Shown piece after piece: positions 61,641-64,000 of a DNA stretch of 64,000 nucleotides. Source of the stretch: Planctomycetota bacterium. GTDB lineage: Bacteria; Planctomycetota; UBA8742; UBA2392. The translations under genes and the position numbers were made by a program. The DNA lies in assembly GCA_020638635.1 (NCBI GenBank), contig JACKIE010000002.1:391450-455449 (forward strand). Reading direction: 5' to 3'. Numbering within the stretch: position 1 is the stretch's first letter; each line of letters opens with the position of its first letter. The notes beneath the pieces were generated by a model that searched no databases, was not told where the DNA came from, and was given only the letters and a program-made list of their open reading frames with translations.

Positions 61641-61707
61641 GCCACGCGGAGGCGCTAAGGCGCCAAGTCCTGCCTCGGCCCCTTGCGCCTTTGCGTCTCC
61701 GCGTGGC
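61641..61707 (+). repeat. Gene-less CACGCGGAGGCGC palindrome
   Basis: The left arm 61641-61667 and right arm 61682-61707 are near-perfect inverse complements (three differences, one an unpaired base) around a 14-base loop. It lies between the HicB-like gene and a lipoprotein gene and resembles in style the terminal repeats of the GxxExxY cassette. Confidence 0.85.
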
Positions 61708-61715
61708 TATAAATC

Positions 61716-62117
61716 CTATTCGTCCGGCGGGTCGGCCGGCAGCTCTTCTTCGGGCAGGCTGGGAGTGTCACAGGCTTCCCAGATCAGTTCGCCCACCTTG
61801 TAGAAGCACCAGCCGATGGTGTAGCCGATGAACACCACCACCCACGCCACCGCCATCATCACATAGCCCCAAGCTTCACCACCCGATACGTCGAGATCAG
61901 GCGGGTCGAACTCCGCCCCCGCCCCGCGCTGGATGCAGGTCGGAGCGCCGTCCGCCACCGGCTTCAACTCGCGATTGATCACCGGCCGCGTGCGCTCATG
62001 GGCTTCGGCCACGGCTGCGGTCATCAGGTCATCGGGCAGGCTGGCGCAACTCGGAAGCAAGGCCAGCAGCAACGCGGCGACAAGCGCCGGCAGGCAACGG
62101 CTGAACGGAACGCGCAT
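61716..62117 (-). CDS. Lipoprotein with one membrane helix, 133 aa
   Basis: Start at 62117 with AAGGAA 6 bases upstream. The signal peptide ends in LLPSC, a type II lipobox. A short helical region follows (DDLMTAAVAEAHERTRPVINREL), then a membrane helix (AWGYVMMAVAWVVVFIGYTIGW), a second amphipathic segment and an acidic Pro/Glu tail (SLPEEELPADPPDE). A lipid anchor plus a transmembrane helix is unusual. No family recognised. It is divergent from purF. Confidence 0.75.
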   Translation of the reverse strand: MRVPFSRCLPALVAALLLALLPSCASLPDDLMTAAVAEAHERTRPVINRELKPVADGAPTCIQRGAGAEFDPPDLDVSGGEAWGYVMMAVAWVVVFIGYTIGWCFYKVGELIWEACDTPSLPEEELPADPPDE

Positions 62118-62280
62118 GACGGTTCCTTCGGGGCTGGTTGACGGGGCTGCCCTATTCTCCCCCGTCGCCCGGGCCGAGGCAAACGGTTCTTTGCGTAAAA
62201 CCGGCCTTTGCCGTCCGCCCGCTTTTCCCCGCACTTCGCAGCACTTTGTGCCGTGCTATAACACAGGCGTAAGGAGAACG

Positions 62281-63675
62281 ATGAGCGCGCCTCGTGAAGC
62301 CTGCGGCATCTTTGCCGTTTTCAACCACCCCGACGCCGTGGAACTCACATACTACGGCCTGTTCGCCCTGCAGCACCGCGGCCAGGAATCCGCCGGCATC
62401 GCATGCCTGATGGACGGCCGCATCAAGAGCTACCTCGGCATGGGCCTCGTCGGCGAGGTCTTCAATGAAGACTTCTTCGCCAAGTTCGGTTCCGACTGCG
62501 CCATCGGCCACACCCGCTACTCCACGGCCGGCAGCAGCAACGTGCGCAACGCCCAGCCCATCACGGTCGATTACTCCGGCGGGCAGATCAGCGTCGCCCA
62601 CAACGGCAACCTGAGCAACGGCTGGAAACTGCGCCGCGAACTGGAAGAGGCCGGCAGCATCTTCCAGACCACCAGCGACAGCGAAGTCGTGCTGCACCTG
62701 CTGGCGCGCCCGGAAATCAAGAACAGCGAAGTGCCCATCGCCCAGGCCCTCAAGCACATGGAGGGCGCCTTCAGCTTCGTGTTCCTCACCCAGCACGCCA
62801 TCTACGCCACCCGCGACCCCCAGGGTTTCCGGCCGTTGGCGCTGGGCAAGCTGGGCGACGCATGGGTGCTGGCCAGCGAGACCTGCGCCTTCGATATGCT
62901 GGGTATCGAGTACGTCCGCGACGTCAAACCCGGCGAGCTGCTGCGCATCGACACGAAAGGCCTGCACAGCCGCATGTGGTGCGAGCCGCAAAACCACGCC
63001 CATTGCATCTTCGAGCACGTCTACTTCGCGCGGCCGGACAGCCGCGTGTTCGGCCTGAGCGTGCACGAGGCACGCAAGGCCATGGGCAAGCAGCTCGCGA
63101 TCGAGAGCCACGTGGACGCCGACATCGTGGTGCCCGTGCCCGACAGCGGCAACAGCGCGGCCCAGGGCTACGCCGAGCAGGCGGGCCTGCCCCTTGAGCA
63201 GGGGTTCATCCGCAACCACTACATCGGCCGTACGTTCATCGCGCCGAGCCAGGGGCAGCGGGACATCGGGGTGAAGATCAAGCTGAACGCCGTGCGCGAC
63301 GTGGTGGCGGGCAAGCGGGTGATCGTGGTGGACGACAGCATCATCCGCGGCACCACCAGCAAAGGCCGCGTGAAGCGGCTGTACGACGCGGGCGCGAAGG
63401 AAGTGCATTTGCGGATCAGTTGCCCGCCCACGCGCCATCCGTGTTTCTACGGCATCGACTTCCCCGACCCCAAGGAACTGATCGCCAACCAGCTCGAGAG
63501 CGTGGACGCGATCCGCGACTACCTGGGCATCGACAGCCTCGCCTACCTCTCAGCGGAAGGCCTGATGAAGGCCGTGAAAGCAGACGGCAACTACTGCGCC
63601 GCCTGTTTTACAGGCCAGTACCCGGTCGCCTATGACGCCGCGTTCGAGAAGACCGCCATGGAGTCGGGGCGGTAG
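62281..63675 (+). CDS. purF: Amidophosphoribosyltransferase (glutamine PRPP amidotransferase)
   Basis: 464 aa with AAGGAG 6 bases before ATG 62281. MSAPREA precedes Cys 8, so a seven-residue propeptide should be removed to expose the N-terminal nucleophile (CGIFAVFNH). The glutaminase domain and the PRPP-binding VIVVDDSIIRGTTSKG (about residue 345) are clear. Cysteines in HCIFEHVYFARPDS, HPCFYGIDF and NYCAACFTGQYP match the 4Fe-4S ligands of the Bacillus-type enzyme. It catalyses the first step of purine synthesis. The upstream gap of 163 bp is divergent with the lipoprotein gene. Confidence 0.97.
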   Translation: MSAPREACGIFAVFNHPDAVELTYYGLFALQHRGQESAGIACLMDGRIKSYLGMGLVGEVFNEDFFAKFGSDCAIGHTRYSTAGSSNVRNAQPITVDYSGGQISVAHNGNLSNGWKLRRELEEAGSIFQTTSDSEVVLHLLARPEIKNSEVPIAQALKHMEGAFSFVFLTQHAIYATRDPQGFRPLALGKLGDAWVLASETCAFDMLGIEYVRDVKPGELLRIDTKGLHSRMWCEPQNHAHCIFEHVYFARPDSRVFGLSVHEARKAMGKQLAIESHVDADIVVPVPDSGNSAAQGYAEQAGLPLEQGFIRNHYIGRTFIAPSQGQRDIGVKIKLNAVRDVVAGKRVIVVDDSIIRGTTSKGRVKRLYDAGAKEVHLRISCPPTRHPCFYGIDFPDPKELIANQLESVDAIRDYLGIDSLAYLSAEGLMKAVKADGNYCAACFTGQYPVAYDAAFEKTAMESGR

Positions 63676-63713
63676 GGGACACTTACAGCAGCCTGTTCGG
63701 TATAATGAATGGT

Positions 63714-63911
63714 ATGAATGGCGCTCTGTTACGTCGGCACATCTATCGAGCCTCCTTCAGGCTTGTGTTTGGGCTTACGTGCATCGCGCTGGGTTTGTGG
63801 GTCGACTGGGGTCGCGGACTGCTGGTCTTTGGATTCGTATACCTACCCAGCATGATGATCCTGTCAGCAGTGCAATTCAGGCAGCAGACAAGAGCGCCGG
63901 ACCGCACCTAA
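63714..63911 (+). CDS. Small membrane protein, 65 aa, possibly leaderless
   Basis: The frame starts at ATG 63714 (or ATG 63705). Two hydrophobic stretches, LVFGLTCIALGLWVDW and GLLVFGFVYLPSMMILSAVQF, with a basic N-terminus (LLRRHIYRASFR) suggest two membrane spans. A perfect -10 box TATAAT lies at 63701-63706, so transcription would begin at or near the ATG and the message may have no leader. No ribosome site is visible. Family unknown. Confidence 0.55.
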   Translation: MNGALLRRHIYRASFRLVFGLTCIALGLWVDWGRGLLVFGFVYLPSMMILSAVQFRQQTRAPDRT

Positions 63912-63919
63912 ACAACCCA

Positions 63920-63971
63920 GCTAACCTTTCAGATGAACGGGATCGGCGCGGAGCGCTGTAACAAGGTTAGC
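63920..63971 (+). other. Imperfect hairpin region at right edge
   Basis: GCTAACCTT (63920-63928) and AAGGTTAGC (63963-63971) are exact inverse complements around 34 bases, and GGCCTTTCGGCC follows at 63976-63987. It may be a terminator for the small gene or part of an element that continues outside the window. Confidence 0.35.
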
Positions 63972-64000
63972 CCCCGGCCTTTCGGCCTTGTCATTGCACA

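Noticed and set aside
63950..63975. GTAACAAGG word resembling the 3' end of 16S rRNA
   Set aside because: The match is only about nine bases, the flanks do not fit helix 45, and no upstream 16S sequence exists.

Overview
The window is high-G+C bacterial chromosome with dense, well-separated gene blocks and no rRNA, tRNA or CRISPR array. The best guess at origin is an uncultured member of the Planctomycetota or a related PVC lineage. The reasons are a single-chain SecD-SecF fusion beside YajC, a WaaP-type lipid A/LPS kinase homologue, a BatA-like double-vWA membrane protein, long basic or acidic low-complexity tails on enzymes, and many dispersed palindromic repeats. This placement is an inference from gene content, not a phylogenetic result.

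Positions 1-4907 (minus strand) are the most unusual part: an apparent ESCRT-like membrane-remodelling operon in a bacterium. In transcription order it encodes an unrecognised 258-aa protein, two charged coiled-coil proteins of 224 and 205 aa with ESCRT-III (Snf7-like) layout, a Vps4-like AAA ATPase with an N-terminal MIT-like three-helix domain, a WaaP-type kinase, and a third ESCRT-III-like protein cut off by the window edge. A single-gene four-helix-bundle cassette with inverted repeats sits between the second ESCRT-III-like gene and the ATPase gene. An MsbA-type ABC exporter is divergent from the operon.

Positions 6960-24103 hold mostly housekeeping genes: a ThiF/MoeB-like E1 enzyme, a CDP-alcohol phosphatidyltransferase with an atypical PII protein, a receiver-only response regulator, groES-groEL, a RelE/ParE-type toxin-antitoxin pair, threonine aldolase, an asparaginase - coaB - FAH-family - DHH phosphoesterase - family 4 uracil-DNA glycosylase series, AMMECR1, etfB-etfA and an acyl-CoA ligase-like protein with a histone-H1-like tail. 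Positions 24164-38670 hold a SpoIID lipoprotein, a vWA protein, a beta-propeller lipoprotein, ahcY, an O-methyltransferase with a second histone-like tail, asd, an HTTM-DCC fusion, a molybdopterin oxidoreductase and a GNAT acetyltransferase.

Positions 38734-45495 form a MacA/LolCDE-like export operon: adaptor, permease, palindrome array, paralogous permease, ATPase, then an aldehyde-dehydrogenase-fold pseudoenzyme. The first permease appears to start at an ATC codon. After a carbamoyltransferase and pdxJ, positions 48338-60608 (minus strand) form a long nusA - infB - [GxxExxY cassette] - yajC - orphan - secDF - tyrA - TPR protein series with a recognisable promoter at 60693-60720. The right edge holds a HicBA-like pair, a lipoprotein, purF and a small membrane protein.

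Dispersed palindromic DNA is a second theme. Two single-gene cassettes (four-helix bundle, GxxExxY) are flanked by inverted repeats, and related gene-less palindromes lie in other intergenic gaps. A covarying GTGCCCCG hairpin family and an array of short hairpins also occur.
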